The notes: generated from the sequence alone by a model not told the origin. Positions 29,139 through 38,809 are shown, counted from the first letter of the stretch. The stretch is DNA of 64,000 nucleotides from Nocardia higoensis (GCF_015477835.1 NZ_JADLQN010000001.1:1426001-1490000), one strand, 5' to 3'. Program-made: numbers and translations.

Positions 29139-29543
29139 ATGAGCACTCTCGCCGAGATGATGGACAGCCACCCCGCCACCACCGAGCAGTCGGCACCAGC
29201 CGAACTGGTCGCCTGCCTCGAGGCGTGCCGCGTCTGCGCGCAGACGTGCACCCTCTGCGCCGACGCCTGCCTGAGCGAGAAGACGGTCGCCGATCTGATC
29301 GCCTGCATCCGCGCCGACCTGAACTGCGCCGACATCTGCGCCGCCACCGCCGCGGTGCTGTCCCGGCGCGGCGGGGGCGTGGAGACCACCCGGGCCCTGC
29401 TCGAGGCCTGCGCCGTGGCCTGCGACAGGTGCGGTCGCGAATGCGATCGGCACGCCGGTCACCACGAGCACTGCCGGATCTGCGCCGAAGCGTGTCACCG
29501 CTGCGTGCGGGCATGCCGCGACCTGCTGACCGCACTGGCCTGA
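29139..29543 (+). CDS. Cys-rich four-helix copper-storage-like protein (DUF326)
   Basis: 134 residues with Cys spaced as CxxC and CxxxC pairs along predicted helices: CLEACRVCAQTCTLCADAC, CIRADLNCADIC, CAVACDRCGRECDRHAGHHEHCRICAEACHRCVRAC. This is the pattern of DUF326 / copper-storage (Csp3-like) proteins whose four-helix bundle is lined with thiols that hold many Cu(I) ions. No signal peptide, so cytosolic. It stands alone, 13 kb from the copper island, but fits the same physiology. Confidence 0.85.
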   Translation: MSTLAEMMDSHPATTEQSAPAELVACLEACRVCAQTCTLCADACLSEKTVADLIACIRADLNCADICAATAAVLSRRGGGVETTRALLEACAVACDRCGRECDRHAGHHEHCRICAEACHRCVRACRDLLTALA

Positions 29544-29563
29544 CACGCCACTGCACAGGTCGG

Positions 29564-29584
29564 CCTCAGGAGATCTTCCTGAGG
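29564..29584. terminator. Hairpin between convergent genes
   Basis: CCTCAGGA/TCCTGAGG, 8-bp stem, 5-base loop, spanning the stop of the reverse-strand esterase and just after the end of the Cys-rich protein. No T-tract; a bidirectional terminator is possible. Confidence 0.35.
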
Positions 29585-30807
29585 TCGGGCACGTCGCCGT
29601 ACGCGGCGTCGGCGGCGCCCCGCACGATGGGCGCGAGCAGGCGCGGCAGGATGAACTGGTCGCGCGGCAGGCGGCCCGCTTCCGGGAGCCAGTTGTGCAC
29701 CAGGCCGACGGCCAGGCCGCTGTCGGGATCGGTCCAGCCACCCGAGCCGGCCAGCCCGATGTGCCCGAAGCCGCGCGGTGCGCCGGGGGCGGGAATGGCG
29801 TGGTAGCCGAGTCGCCAGCCCATCGGCAACAGCAGGTTCCGGTCCGGCAGCCAGGTCCGCACGCGCGAGATCTGCCGCACCCGCGATCGCGACAGCAACG
29901 CGTTGTCGGTGCCGATGACGTCGTACACCGCGGCGACGGCGCGGGCGGTGAACACACCGTTGGCGGCGGGACTCTCACCGAGCAGGATGGCCGGTTCGGC
30001 TCCGGAGGTGAGTCCCTCGATGCCGTGGGTGTAGATGGCGCGGACGAACCCGGCGCCCGGGGCCGGGAGGCGTCTGGCGATCCGCAGGACGTTCGCCGTG
30101 TGGGGGATGCCGAACGGGACCGGCGATCCCTGCGAGGCGGCGAGGGTGATGTTCGCCGACGGCGGAGGGGAACCGAGGTGCAGACCGTCGAGTCCCAGCG
30201 GTTCGGCGAGTTCGGTGCGATACAGCTCGCCCATCCCCTTGCCGGTCACCGCGCGGGCGATTCCGGCCGCGAGCCAACCGAAGGAGATGGCGTGGTAGGC
30301 CGGTATCCCGCGCCACCGGTCGGGCGCGGCCGCGGCGATCCGCTCCTCCATCAGCTGATGGTCGACCAGTTCGTCGAGGTTGCGCGCCAACGGGGTGACG
30401 TGCGACAGGCCCGCGCGGTGGGTGAGCACGTCGGCGACAGTGATGTCCTTCTTGCCGTTGGCGCCGAATTCGGGCCAGTATTCCGCGACGGGCGCGTGGT
30501 AGTCGATCAGCCCTTGCTCGGCGAGCCGGTGCAGCACGGTGGCCGTGATGCCTTTGGACGTCGAATACGACAGGGCGGCGGTGTCACGTTGCCAGGCGAC
30601 GCCCCGGCGTGGATCGGCGGTGCCGGTCCAGACATCGACGACGGGACGGCCCTGGTGATAGACGGACAGCGCCCCGCCGCCACGTCCGGTGGCGAACAGC
30701 CGCCCGAAAGCGGTGATCGCGTCGTCATAGCCCGGCTCCCAGACACCGTGCACGACGAGCTGTGACGGCTGGGGCCGTCCGGGTCGAGCGGAAAGCGATT
30801 CTGACAC
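29566..30807 (-). CDS. Serine hydrolase of the beta-lactamase/EstB esterase family
   Basis: 413 residues from GTG 30807; codons further upstream have no coding character. The SxxK catalytic motif is SYSTSKG (about residues 77-83, nucleophile Ser and general-base Lys), the YxS-like element is YHAISFGWL and a Gly-rich HIGLAGSGG lies near the C-terminus. This is the class C beta-lactamase fold used by EstB-type esterases and the many LipD/LipL-like proteins of mycobacteria. No signal peptide seen, so probably an intracellular or membrane-associated esterase rather than a true beta-lactamase. Confidence 0.87.
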   Translation of the reverse strand: MSESLSARPGRPQPSQLVVHGVWEPGYDDAITAFGRLFATGRGGGALSVYHQGRPVVDVWTGTADPRRGVAWQRDTAALSYSTSKGITATVLHRLAEQGLIDYHAPVAEYWPEFGANGKKDITVADVLTHRAGLSHVTPLARNLDELVDHQLMEERIAAAAPDRWRGIPAYHAISFGWLAAGIARAVTGKGMGELYRTELAEPLGLDGLHLGSPPPSANITLAASQGSPVPFGIPHTANVLRIARRLPAPGAGFVRAIYTHGIEGLTSGAEPAILLGESPAANGVFTARAVAAVYDVIGTDNALLSRSRVRQISRVRTWLPDRNLLLPMGWRLGYHAIPAPGAPRGFGHIGLAGSGGWTDPDSGLAVGLVHNWLPEAGRLPRDQFILPRLLAPIVRGAADAAYGDVPDLRKIS

Positions 30808-30976
30808 TTCTCGGTTACCTCGCGTATCGCCTTTGTGGTTCACAGTTCCCGCACAGCGATATCGCTGTTGGATTGCGCACCCTCCGGTGTGGCTGTGGTT
30901 CACGGGATCGCATTAGCGCGTCTGCCGAAAGTGTCGTCCGCTTCGGGCGTCGCCGCGAGGGTCGATTCGCCGGGGG

Positions 30977-31060
30977 CATACCTGTTTCTGCTCCACGGTC
31001 GGCGCCGGTTGGGCATTCGACTGTGATCCGGACCTGGGGATCGCACCGAAAACAGGTATG
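30977..31060. repeat. 11-bp perfect inverted repeat with 62-base spacer
   Basis: CATACCTGTTT at 30977-30987 and AAACAGGTATG at 31050-31060. It lies in the 337-bp gap between the esterase (reverse) and the DUF35 gene (forward), which otherwise contains no gene that I can see. Could be paired operators of one regulator or the stem of a long hairpin. Confidence 0.45.
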
Positions 31061-31144
31061 TCGGCGGTCATCCGACCCTTATGGAAAAGCCCCGGAAAGG
31101 CGATGTTGGTAGGGAACCTGTGAGCACCGATATCGCGAGGTTTC

Positions 31145-31546
31145 ATGTACCGACACGAGCCGCACCACACCGACGGCATCGGCGATCCCCGAGGGGGAAC
31201 CGCGAAGAACACACTGATCATCCAGCGATGCGCGGCCTGCGCCGCACTGTTCGCGCCGCATACCCCTGCCTGCTCGGCGTGCGGATCGTCGGATCTCGAG
31301 GCGGTCGCGTCGTCCGGCGTGGGTTCGATCTTGTCCTGGCGGACAGTCGAGCGCTGGGGGAAAGCGGGAGACCACGAACCGGTGCCGTTGACGATCGCGA
31401 TCGTCGAACTCGACGAGGGACCGTGGGTCTACACCGCCATCGAGGGCGACTCCCCGTCGACCCTGGATCGGCCGACGCGTGTGCGATTTCAGCCGCGTCC
31501 CTGGACGGACGGATTTCCGGTTTTCGGCATCATCGCCAATCCCTGA
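31145..31546 (+). CDS. DUF35 OB-fold acyl-CoA-associated protein
   Basis: 133 residues. N-terminal rubredoxin-like zinc ribbon (CAACAALF...CSACGS) followed by an OB-fold half (ILSWRTVERWG, TIAIVELDEGPWVYTAIEG, VRFQPRPW, FPVFGI). Such proteins usually accompany thiolase-like or acyl-CoA hydratase enzymes, e.g. in steroid side-chain degradation, and are thought to position acyl-CoA. Here no thiolase is adjacent, so the partner is unknown. GAGG precedes the ATG by a few bases. Confidence 0.85.
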   Translation: MYRHEPHHTDGIGDPRGGTAKNTLIIQRCAACAALFAPHTPACSACGSSDLEAVASSGVGSILSWRTVERWGKAGDHEPVPLTIAIVELDEGPWVYTAIEGDSPSTLDRPTRVRFQPRPWTDGFPVFGIIANP

Positions 31547-31671
31547 AACACCGGACCAGGTGGCGTCCATGATCACCTGGGGTCGCTGACACCTGGGATA
31601 CCCTGTGCATTGTCCAACAGTGAACGCGTGTTCCTGGTTGCCGGGGACACGCCGGCGGATGGTGTGCGCTG

Positions 31672-34600
31672 ATGAGCGAGGACGATGCGTTTCGCACAGT
31701 GCGTGAGGTGCCTGTGCCGATTGCCGAGGAACTGAGCGCGGCCGGCTTCGAGGACGCCGAAGAGGTGGGTCGGGGTGGTTTCGGTGTGGTGTACCGCTGC
31801 ACCCAGTCCGCGCTGGACCGGACGGTGGCGGTGAAGGTTCTGACCACCGAGCTCGACGAGGAGAATCGGGCGCGTTTCTTCCGGGAGCAGCGGGCGATGG
31901 GGCGGCTGACCGGGCACCCGAACATCGTCACGGTATTGCAGGTGGGTGCCACCGCGAGCGGGCGACCTTTTCTCGTCATGCCGTATCACTCGTGGGGGTC
32001 GCTGGATGCTCGTATCCGGGAAGAAGGCCCGCTGCCGGTGGAGCTGGTGTTGCGGATCGGAGTGAAGATCGCGGGGGCATTGGCGAGCGCGCATCGGCTG
32101 GATGTCGTGCATCGGGACGTGAAGCCCGGAAACATCCTGCTCAGCGATTACGGCGAGCCCGCGTTGACCGATTTCGGTATCGCGCGTATCGCCGGCGGTT
32201 TCCGGACCGCGACGGGAACCCTGACCGGCTCTCCGGCATTCACCGCTCCGGAAGTGCTCGAGGGACAGCCCCCCACCCCGGCCTCGGATGTCTACAGCCT
32301 GGGTGCCACCATGTTCAGCGCGTTGACCGGGCATGCGGCGTTCGAGCGGCGCAGCGGGGAGAATGTGGTGACCCAGTTCTCGCGGATCACCACCCAACCC
32401 GTGCCGGAACTTCGGGACAGCGGTATATCCGCCGACGTGTCGGAGGTCGTGGCGACGGCGATGCACCGCGATCCCCGTCAACGGCCCTCCGCGAGTGCTC
32501 TCGGGGAGGCGATCCAGCAGACGCAGCGCCGGCACGGATTCCCGGTCGACGAGATGGCGTTGTCGGTCGAACCGGCACCGGAACACCGCAACGGGCGACC
32601 GCCCGCGCAGGGATGGCGCCCGACAGCGAACGTAGGACGCCTGGACACCGGCACTCTGCCCCTGGAGTTGACCAGTTTCGTCAACCGCCGCACCGAGGTG
32701 GCGGAGGTGAAGAACCTGCTGGCCTCCTCGCGGCTGGTGACATTGACCGGGATCGGAGGGGTCGGCAAGACGCGGCTGGCGCTGCGGGCCGCGTCGAATG
32801 CGCGACGCGACTTCGCCGACGGGGTGTGGTTGATCGAGCTGGCCGACGTCGCGGACCCCGCGCTGCTGGTCGAGGTGGCGGCGGACGCCCTCGGCCTGCG
32901 CGACGAACCGGCACGGCCACTGCACGAGGTCGTGCTCGAGTTCCTGTCCGGACGGAAGTCGCTGGTCGTCGTGGACAACTGCGAGCAGGTGGTGGAGGCC
33001 GCGGCAGAACTGGTCGAAGCGTGGTTGCGGGCATGTCCGGACCTCCGGATCCTCGTCACCACCCGCGAACCCTTGAACATCCCGGGCGAGGCTGTGCTGC
33101 GGGTGTCGCCGCTGACGGTCCCGGATGTGAGCAGGCAGCCGTCGTTGCGCGGATTGCCCAGATACGACGCGGTCACGTTGTTCGCCGACCGTGCCGCCGC
33201 CGCGGCACCGGGCTTCGAACTCGACGAGGACAACATGGACACCGTTGCCCGCATCTGCGCTCGCCTGGACGGACTGCCGCTGGCGATCGAGCTCGCGGCC
33301 GCGCGGATGCGGATGATGTCGCCCGAGCAGATCCTGGACCGGCTCACCGATCGGTACGCGCTGCTGACCCGAGCCAGTCGCACCGCGCCGACGCGGCAGC
33401 AGACACTGCGGTGGTGCATCGACTGGAGCTACGAGCTGTGCACCCCGGCCGAGCAGCGGATGTGGGCCCGGTTGTCGGTGTTCGCCGGCGGTTTCGAACT
33501 CGACGCCGCCGAACAAGTGTGTGGAGTCGATGCGGCGACCGACAGCGTGCTCGATGTGCTGTCCTCGTTGGTGGACAAGTCGATCCTGCTCCCGGACGAC
33601 ACCGATGCCGTGGTGCGGTTCCGGATGCTCGAGACACTGCGGGACTACGGCTGGCAGAAGCTCCAGGAGTCCGGTGAGGAGCAGGTGGTGCGCCTGCGGC
33701 ACCGCGACTGGTACCAACGTCTGGCGCTCGACGCGGAAGCCGAGTGGATCAGCGACCAGCAGCTCGACTGGTTCGCCAGACTCGACCGCGAACTGCCGAA
33801 TCTGCGCACCGCGCTCGAATACAGCCTGGCCGAGGACACCGAAGAGGCGGCCGAAGCCGGATTGCACATCGCCAGCGCGCTCGTGTTCTTCTGGACCTTC
33901 CGGGGAGTCACCAGCGAAGGTCGACGCTGGCTCGACCGCGTACTCGCCCATCCGCGCGCCCGCTCGATACCCGACCGGGTCAAGGCCCTGCATGCCGAGA
34001 CTCTGATGGCCTTGTATCTGGGTGACGACCCCGAGTCGGTCGCCGTACTGGTCGCGGAAGCGCACACACTTGCCGAACGGGACGCCACCCCGATGACCGA
34101 AGCCCTGGTCGCCTACGCCGACGGCATGCTGGCGTTCTACCGCGGTGACTGCGCCGAGGCCAACTCCTTTTTCACCCATGCCCTCGAGCTCTTCGCCGCC
34201 GATCGAGAGGAGTCCTGGCACGCTGCCACGTTGATGATGCTTGGTTGGACGAACGCCCTGCACGGCGACCCGCGACGCGCGATCGGGTATCACGAGCAAG
34301 TGCTGTCCATCACCGAAGCACGCGGCGACTGGCTCTTCCGGTCATCCGCGCTGTGGGGCATCGCCATCGCGGCATGGCGCCAAGGCGAACGGCACCGGGC
34401 ACAACAGCTGCTCATGGAAGCGCTGCGCGTCAACCAACGGGTGAACAGTCCATTGATCGTCGCGTCCGCTCTCGAAGCGATGGCCTGGATCGCGGAGACC
34501 GACGGTGACGCCGAGCGGGCCGCTGTTCTGATGGGAGCCGCGCAGGCGCTGTGGCCGTACGGAGGCAGCGTCACCCACGGTATGCCAGGACTGGAGCACT

Positions 34601-34956
34601 ATCACGACGAATGCGACAGGGGCACGCGCGCCGCTATCGGCCCCAGGAAATACGCGGCAGCCTCGCGGCGCGGTCAGGGCATGGGAATGGACGCCGCGGT
34701 GAACTACGCCCTCGGGGAGCGGCCCACCGGCACGACACCCACAACGGGTTCGCCGGTGGAGCTGACCAAGCGGGAGCGGCAGGTCGCCGAACTCATCGCC
34801 CAAGGGCTCACCAACAAACAGATCGCGGCGAAACTCGTGATCTCGCAACGTACGGCCCAGGGACACGTGGAGCACATTCTCACCAAACTCGGATTCACCT
34901 CCCGCGTCCAGATCGCGGCTTGGATCGTGGAAGAGGCCGAGCGACACGGCTCTTGA
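31672..34956 (+). CDS. PknK-like Ser/Thr kinase fused to NTPase, TPR and LuxR DNA-binding domain
   Basis: 1,094 residues, close to mycobacterial PknK (about 1,110). N-terminal Hanks kinase, about 20-280: GRGGFGVVY glycine loop, VAVKVL (Lys), HRDVKPGNILL catalytic loop, DFGIARI, SPAFTAPEVL activation end. Then a STAND-type NTPase with P-loop LTGIGGVGKTRLALRAA (about 355), Walker-like LVVVDNCEQV and GLPLAIELAAARMRMM. The middle is a helical repeat region. C-terminal LuxR HTH: LTKRERQVAELIAQGLTNKQIAAKLVISQRTAQGHVEHILTKLGF. Integrates Ser/Thr signalling with transcription; likely autophosphorylates. Stands alone as a single-gene unit. Confidence 0.93.
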   Translation: MSEDDAFRTVREVPVPIAEELSAAGFEDAEEVGRGGFGVVYRCTQSALDRTVAVKVLTTELDEENRARFFREQRAMGRLTGHPNIVTVLQVGATASGRPFLVMPYHSWGSLDARIREEGPLPVELVLRIGVKIAGALASAHRLDVVHRDVKPGNILLSDYGEPALTDFGIARIAGGFRTATGTLTGSPAFTAPEVLEGQPPTPASDVYSLGATMFSALTGHAAFERRSGENVVTQFSRITTQPVPELRDSGISADVSEVVATAMHRDPRQRPSASALGEAIQQTQRRHGFPVDEMALSVEPAPEHRNGRPPAQGWRPTANVGRLDTGTLPLELTSFVNRRTEVAEVKNLLASSRLVTLTGIGGVGKTRLALRAASNARRDFADGVWLIELADVADPALLVEVAADALGLRDEPARPLHEVVLEFLSGRKSLVVVDNCEQVVEAAAELVEAWLRACPDLRILVTTREPLNIPGEAVLRVSPLTVPDVSRQPSLRGLPRYDAVTLFADRAAAAAPGFELDEDNMDTVARICARLDGLPLAIELAAARMRMMSPEQILDRLTDRYALLTRASRTAPTRQQTLRWCIDWSYELCTPAEQRMWARLSVFAGGFELDAAEQVCGVDAATDSVLDVLSSLVDKSILLPDDTDAVVRFRMLETLRDYGWQKLQESGEEQVVRLRHRDWYQRLALDAEAEWISDQQLDWFARLDRELPNLRTALEYSLAEDTEEAAEAGLHIASALVFFWTFRGVTSEGRRWLDRVLAHPRARSIPDRVKALHAETLMALYLGDDPESVAVLVAEAHTLAERDATPMTEALVAYADGMLAFYRGDCAEANSFFTHALELFAADREESWHAATLMMLGWTNALHGDPRRAIGYHEQVLSITEARGDWLFRSSALWGIAIAAWRQGERHRAQQLLMEALRVNQRVNSPLIVASALEAMAWIAETDGDAERAAVLMGAAQALWPYGGSVTHGMPGLEHYHDECDRGTRAAIGPRKYAAASRRGQGMGMDAAVNYALGERPTGTTPTTGSPVELTKRERQVAELIAQGLTNKQIAAKLVISQRTAQGHVEHILTKLGFTSRVQIAAWIVEEAERHGS

Positions 34957-35159
34957 CGGAAGCGCCGCGACGACTTCGCGTCGGATCACCGCGATGTCGT
35001 GACCTGTGCGGGGTTCGGCCTGCTACTCCGCGTTCGCCCAGCGCATCCGGCGCAGCGTCTGCGGGTGGCACCGTTTCACGATCGCCAGCAGTTCGCGATC
35101 CTGCTTCGCCTGTGCGGTCTGGGCCCGGGTCGCTGCCCTTCTGCCGCAGCGTGGCGAGC

Positions 35160-35459
35160 TGTAGCTGCCCCCACTGTCAGCGTCTATCCAGTGGCCCGGT
35201 GATGTCGTGGGTCGATTTCCCCCGCGACGGGTTCAAATGGACCGGACCCGGCGGAGAACCGGTCTGGTACAACACCTTCCCCGACTCCCGACGAGACTTC
35301 TGCGGTGAATGCGGGAGTTCTATCGCAGCCCAGGACGACGGTGACGCGGAACTGATCGGCGTCACCATGATGAGCCTCGACGACCACACGGACCTGGTGC
35401 CCGAACGGCAGAGTTTATTCGGTCTGGCCCGCCATCAACTCGTCCTCGGCGACCCATGA
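35160..35459 (+). pseudogene. Fragment of GFA (CENP-V-like) zinc protein
   Basis: The last 99 codons read as the C-terminal two thirds of a GFA/glutathione-dependent formaldehyde-activating-family protein: CSCPHCQRLSSG, MSWVDFPRDGFKWTG, FCGECGSSIAAQ, DLVPERQSLFGLARH. The usual N-terminus with the first zinc-ligand block (GxCxCGxxxY) is missing, and the upstream sequence changes frame without recognisable coding. Probably a decayed gene, with no function as it stands. Confidence 0.6.
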
Positions 35460-35637
35460 GGTAGTCGTGCACGCTCTGGCGGATCCGGAACAGAATCGTT
35501 TTCATCGCGTCCAGTGGTGCGAGCAGCTCGGCTTGCGCCGAGTCGTCATCCTTTGTCCGCAATCGCAGGGCATGGACCGACGGCGCGCCGTTGGCGGCTA
35601 CCGATGTAGCGATCAACTGGTTGTCGGACGGCCGGGT

Positions 35638-36678
35638 TCAGCAGGCTCGTTGCGGGCCGGGAAGTCGGTGCGCCAGGAGGAAGTCCATCATTCTGCGCTG
35701 CAGGGCCAGACCGTTGGTCGATTGCATCAGTAGCCCGCCGCCGATGTGATCCGGTCCGATCGGTGTGAGGAATTGGGCCAGCTCGCAGCCCTGGTTCGAG
35801 TAGTGCTCGATGGTCGCGGGCACCGGGTCGGTGGTGGTGGCAACAGCGGTAGGGGTGTCCGCGAGGGTGAGGTTGCCCGCACGCCGGTCGGCTCCGAGCC
35901 ACTGCAGGATGTTGGCGCGCCCGATCGGGTAGAGGCTGGTCTGGTCAGCCAGGTCCTGTAGGAAGAAGGCGGGGACCGGACGGGCGCGCGTGCCCATGGC
36001 CGCGACGATGCCGGCGCCGGTGAGGTCCGCGTGTGGCGGCCGCGGGTTGATCCCGTACGGCCCTCCGGCCATCGGCGCGATCGCGGCATACAGGTCCGGG
36101 TAGGTGGCGGCCATGACCGTGCTCATGCCGCCGCCCGCAGAGTATCCGCCGACATAGACCCGGTCGCGATCGATGCCGAACTCCTCGATCAGGGTGTTGG
36201 TGATGCCCGCCACAATCGACGGCTCACCGGCCTCGCGCTGCTGGTTGGCCGGATCGAACCAGTTCCAGCAGTGGCGCTCGTTGGCCGCTCGGGTCTGGAT
36301 CGGGTATGCGAGAACGAAGCCCAGTTCGTCGGCGACCCGCGTCAGAGCGAATCCGTTGCCGGCCAACTGCGCCTGCGGATCGGTGCAGCCGTGCAGGTAG
36401 ATCATCAGGGGCTTGCCCGCCGGGTCGCCGGGCGGGACGTGTAGGTAGTAGTCGCGGGTGCCCGCCGCATTGGTGTAGCTGCGCTGGGTGACCTCGGACG
36501 CATGTGCCTCCGGGCCGCTCAGGGCGCCCAGACCTACCAGCACTGCCAGGGCGACCGGGGCAGCGATACGGCCCGGTGAGATGACGTGCCCGACGATCCG
36601 CCGCAGCGTGGCGCGGATGGATTCGAGCGCCGGCCTTCGCGAGAAGTCCGTCCGCAGACCTGTGTCGATCGTTTTCAT
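35638..36678 (-). CDS. Secreted PHB-depolymerase/LpqC-type esterase
   Basis: 346 residues with AGGAAGGG before the ATG. A hydrophobic export segment (IAAPVALAVLVGLGAL, about residues 38-53) follows an unusually long, charged N-terminus, then a cleavage-like region PEAHASEV. Alpha/beta hydrolase: oxyanion motif YLHGCTDP, catalytic GYSAGGGMS (Ser about 200), acidic residue in the DLADQT region and His in GPDHIGGG. Family acts on polyhydroxyalkanoate, feruloyl or other esters outside the cell. It is followed, same strand, by a second lipase-like gene. Confidence 0.87.
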   Translation of the reverse strand: MKTIDTGLRTDFSRRPALESIRATLRRIVGHVISPGRIAAPVALAVLVGLGALSGPEAHASEVTQRSYTNAAGTRDYYLHVPPGDPAGKPLMIYLHGCTDPQAQLAGNGFALTRVADELGFVLAYPIQTRAANERHCWNWFDPANQQREAGEPSIVAGITNTLIEEFGIDRDRVYVGGYSAGGGMSTVMAATYPDLYAAIAPMAGGPYGINPRPPHADLTGAGIVAAMGTRARPVPAFFLQDLADQTSLYPIGRANILQWLGADRRAGNLTLADTPTAVATTTDPVPATIEHYSNQGCELAQFLTPIGPDHIGGGLLMQSTNGLALQRRMMDFLLAHRLPGPQRAC

Positions 36679-36713
36679 AGATTCCCTTCCTGGGTTGGCC
36701 GACAGCGCCGCAC

Positions 36714-38162
36714 CTATGACGGCTGATCCAGCGCTCCGAGCTCGGCGAGCGTGGTCGTGAGCCCATTGCCCTGTCCGCGGAGCACGGCGTCCAGGTACGC
36801 GCGCGATGCCTCGGCTGGGATCCGCAGGCTCTCTTCACGTTTCAGCGTCCCGAGCAGCGCAGGAATAGGCGGGAGATACAGCGGTGCGTCGGTGAACCCG
36901 AGGTGCCCCGCGCCAGCGACAGTGAGCCGGTAGCTGGGTTCGGCAGCAGTGTCCAACACCCGCCCGAGCGCATCCGCATAGCGCTCATCCCCATCACTAC
37001 TGCCGGTTCCCTGCCCCGACACGAGAGCAAGGACGGGGGACCGCCCTTTGAAAGCAACGCGAGGAAGGCCGTCCACGTTGATCGCGGCGGCGAATCGGTT
37101 GTCCTGCGCGGCGGCGAGTAGCGCAGCGGCGCCACCCAGCGAGTGACCGGCCACCGCCACGCGATCCACATCGAGCCGACCGGCAAGTAGCCCTGCAGCG
37201 CCGACGTCGGATAGCTGACCACAATCGATGTTCTCCAGTGCGTCGAGCACGAACCGGAGGTCCGCCGCGCGTACCTCCGTCCACACCGCTGCCCTGCGCT
37301 CGTCTTCGGAATCGTTGCCCGTTGCGGTCACGGTGCTGCGCACCACTGTCCCGTCACGTCGGACCACGACTCCGGAGTCGTACGGGTGGTCGACGGCGGC
37401 CACGACGTAGCCGTGACTCGCGAGTTCTTGTGCCCACACCGTGCTCTGGGTCCGCACCCCGCCCAGCCCCGGGGAGAACAGCACGACTGGCCAACGTAAT
37501 CCATCGGGCGCGGGGGACGCGTCCAGAGCTGACCTGCTCCGGGCCTTCACCGCGTCGTCCAGCACGAACGACGGCATGCCGTACATCTGCGCCATTTCGT
37601 CGGCGACCGTTCGCGCCTCGCTGTCGTCACGCCCGAACAGGGGTACATCCGGCCCGCCGCCTCGGGCGGCGGGATACCACAGCTGCACCGTCACGAATCT
37701 CCGGTCGTCCGGTGCCGGCGTCGCGGTTTCCTCGCGCCGCTCGTCCACCAACTCGACAACCGTCGTCCCGACCGCCGCGGGTCCAGAGGGTGCAGGAACG
37801 ACCACGACCGGGAAAGCCCAAGCGGACACGGCGCTGAGGCCACTCAGAACGACGCACAAGGTGGCTACCATCCCGGCGACCATGCGTTTCCCACGACATC
37901 GGCCGCTCGAACGTGGGGCAGGCACCACTCTCAGTCGATACCACGCAATCGCACCCGTCACGACGGCAGCAATGGACACTGGCCAGTACTGCCAACGCCA
38001 GCCCTGCGCTATCACCGCTGTCGCTCCACACAGCACCGTCAACAGGACCGCAGCCGTAGTCCACGCGGCACGGACCGGGCGGGGTGTCCACGCGGCCACG
38101 GCCAACAGTACGACGCTCGCAGCGGTCGCAACCGGCAGGAAGTCACTGGTGTGCAAGTCCAT
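36714..38162 (-). CDS. Membrane-anchored alpha/beta hydrolase, PAF-acetylhydrolase-like lipase
   Basis: 482 residues. N-terminal 120 residues hold about four hydrophobic helices; the C-terminal 330 form an esterase domain with VQLWYPA, VVLFSPGLGGVRTQS (oxyanion), VDHPYDSG, catalytic GHSLGGAAALL and AGHLGFTDAP (His). This layout is typical of PAF-AH/chlorophyllase-like hydrolases. Same strand as, and 35 bp upstream of, the PHB-depolymerase-like gene, so the two probably form one transcript. Substrate unknown. Confidence 0.85.
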   Translation of the reverse strand: MDLHTSDFLPVATAASVVLLAVAAWTPRPVRAAWTTAAVLLTVLCGATAVIAQGWRWQYWPVSIAAVVTGAIAWYRLRVVPAPRSSGRCRGKRMVAGMVATLCVVLSGLSAVSAWAFPVVVVPAPSGPAAVGTTVVELVDERREETATPAPDDRRFVTVQLWYPAARGGGPDVPLFGRDDSEARTVADEMAQMYGMPSFVLDDAVKARSRSALDASPAPDGLRWPVVLFSPGLGGVRTQSTVWAQELASHGYVVAAVDHPYDSGVVVRRDGTVVRSTVTATGNDSEDERRAAVWTEVRAADLRFVLDALENIDCGQLSDVGAAGLLAGRLDVDRVAVAGHSLGGAAALLAAAQDNRFAAAINVDGLPRVAFKGRSPVLALVSGQGTGSSDGDERYADALGRVLDTAAEPSYRLTVAGAGHLGFTDAPLYLPPIPALLGTLKREESLRIPAEASRAYLDAVLRGQGNGLTTTLAELGALDQPS

Positions 38163-38353
38163 TCATCAGCTCCTGAGCGGTGTGCGGCCTCGGTGGTATG
38201 CACGATCCTTTCCTGTGCACCGCATTGCAGACATCAGCCCGAGGTCGTATCTGGTCTGGGCCCGTGGGCTGAACTTTCCGTTCGGCGGCAACCTCGCAGT
38301 GGATGGCCCGTTAGAGTTCCGCCGACAAGCAGTTCCCGATCACCGCCGCCATC

Positions 38354-38674
38354 GTGGACAACGGTCGGAAGCTAACCCTCACGCCGGATACCAACCCGCT
38401 GCACGCGACCCAGGTCTCCCAGCTTCCAATGCGCGACATCAATTCCCAGCAACGGTTTATGGACGAGCTGAACAAGGCATCGTTCGGCGGCATGGTCGGC
38501 GCCGGGGTAGGGGCCGGCATCGGTCTGCTTGTCGGGTGCGTCGTCGGCGTCTTCGTCGGCTGCATCCCGGGCGTGCTGATCGGCGCGGCCGCGGGTGGAG
38601 TGATCGGCCTGGTCAACACTGGCGGGCAGCCGATGCTGCAGGCCGCTTTCGACTACTTCACCGGCCAGCCGTAG
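38354..38674 (+). pseudogene. C-terminal fragment of a secreted glycine-zipper protein
   Basis: Reading from GTG 38354 gives 106 residues: a short NGRKLTLTPDTNPLHA strand region and a glycine-rich hydrophobic tail (GMVGAGVGAGIGLLVGCVVG, VLIGAAAGGVIGLV). This resembles the C-terminal half of small secreted Nocardia/Rhodococcus proteins of unknown function whose N-terminus carries a signal peptide and repeated beta strands. The same frame continues upstream with SADKQFPITAAIV but meets a stop near 38312, and no signal peptide can be found. Probably N-terminally truncated. Confidence 0.5.
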
Positions 38675-38709
38675 GCACACGCAGCACGGGGTGAACTGAC
38701 GAGGGTCCT

Positions 38710-38733
38710 GGCTGCGGCGGCACCGCCGCAGCC
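38710..38733 (+). terminator. Rho-independent terminator
   Basis: 10-bp GC stem GGCTGCGGCG/CGCCGCAGCC with loop GCAC followed by ACTCTTTCTC. It follows the glycine-zipper fragment and precedes the end of the response regulator gene. Confidence 0.6.
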
Positions 38734-38809
38734 ACTCTTTCTCGCTCATCTCCCCAGCGCCGGAGCGTCACTCTGCATCCCCAACGGCTGAATGCGGGGG
38801 CGGCAGCGG

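Noticed and set aside
31573-34299. 908-codon reverse frame under the PknK-like gene
   Set aside because: Composition is a GC-skew artefact (His/Gln/Arg-rich) and the forward strand carries all kinase, P-loop and LuxR motifs.
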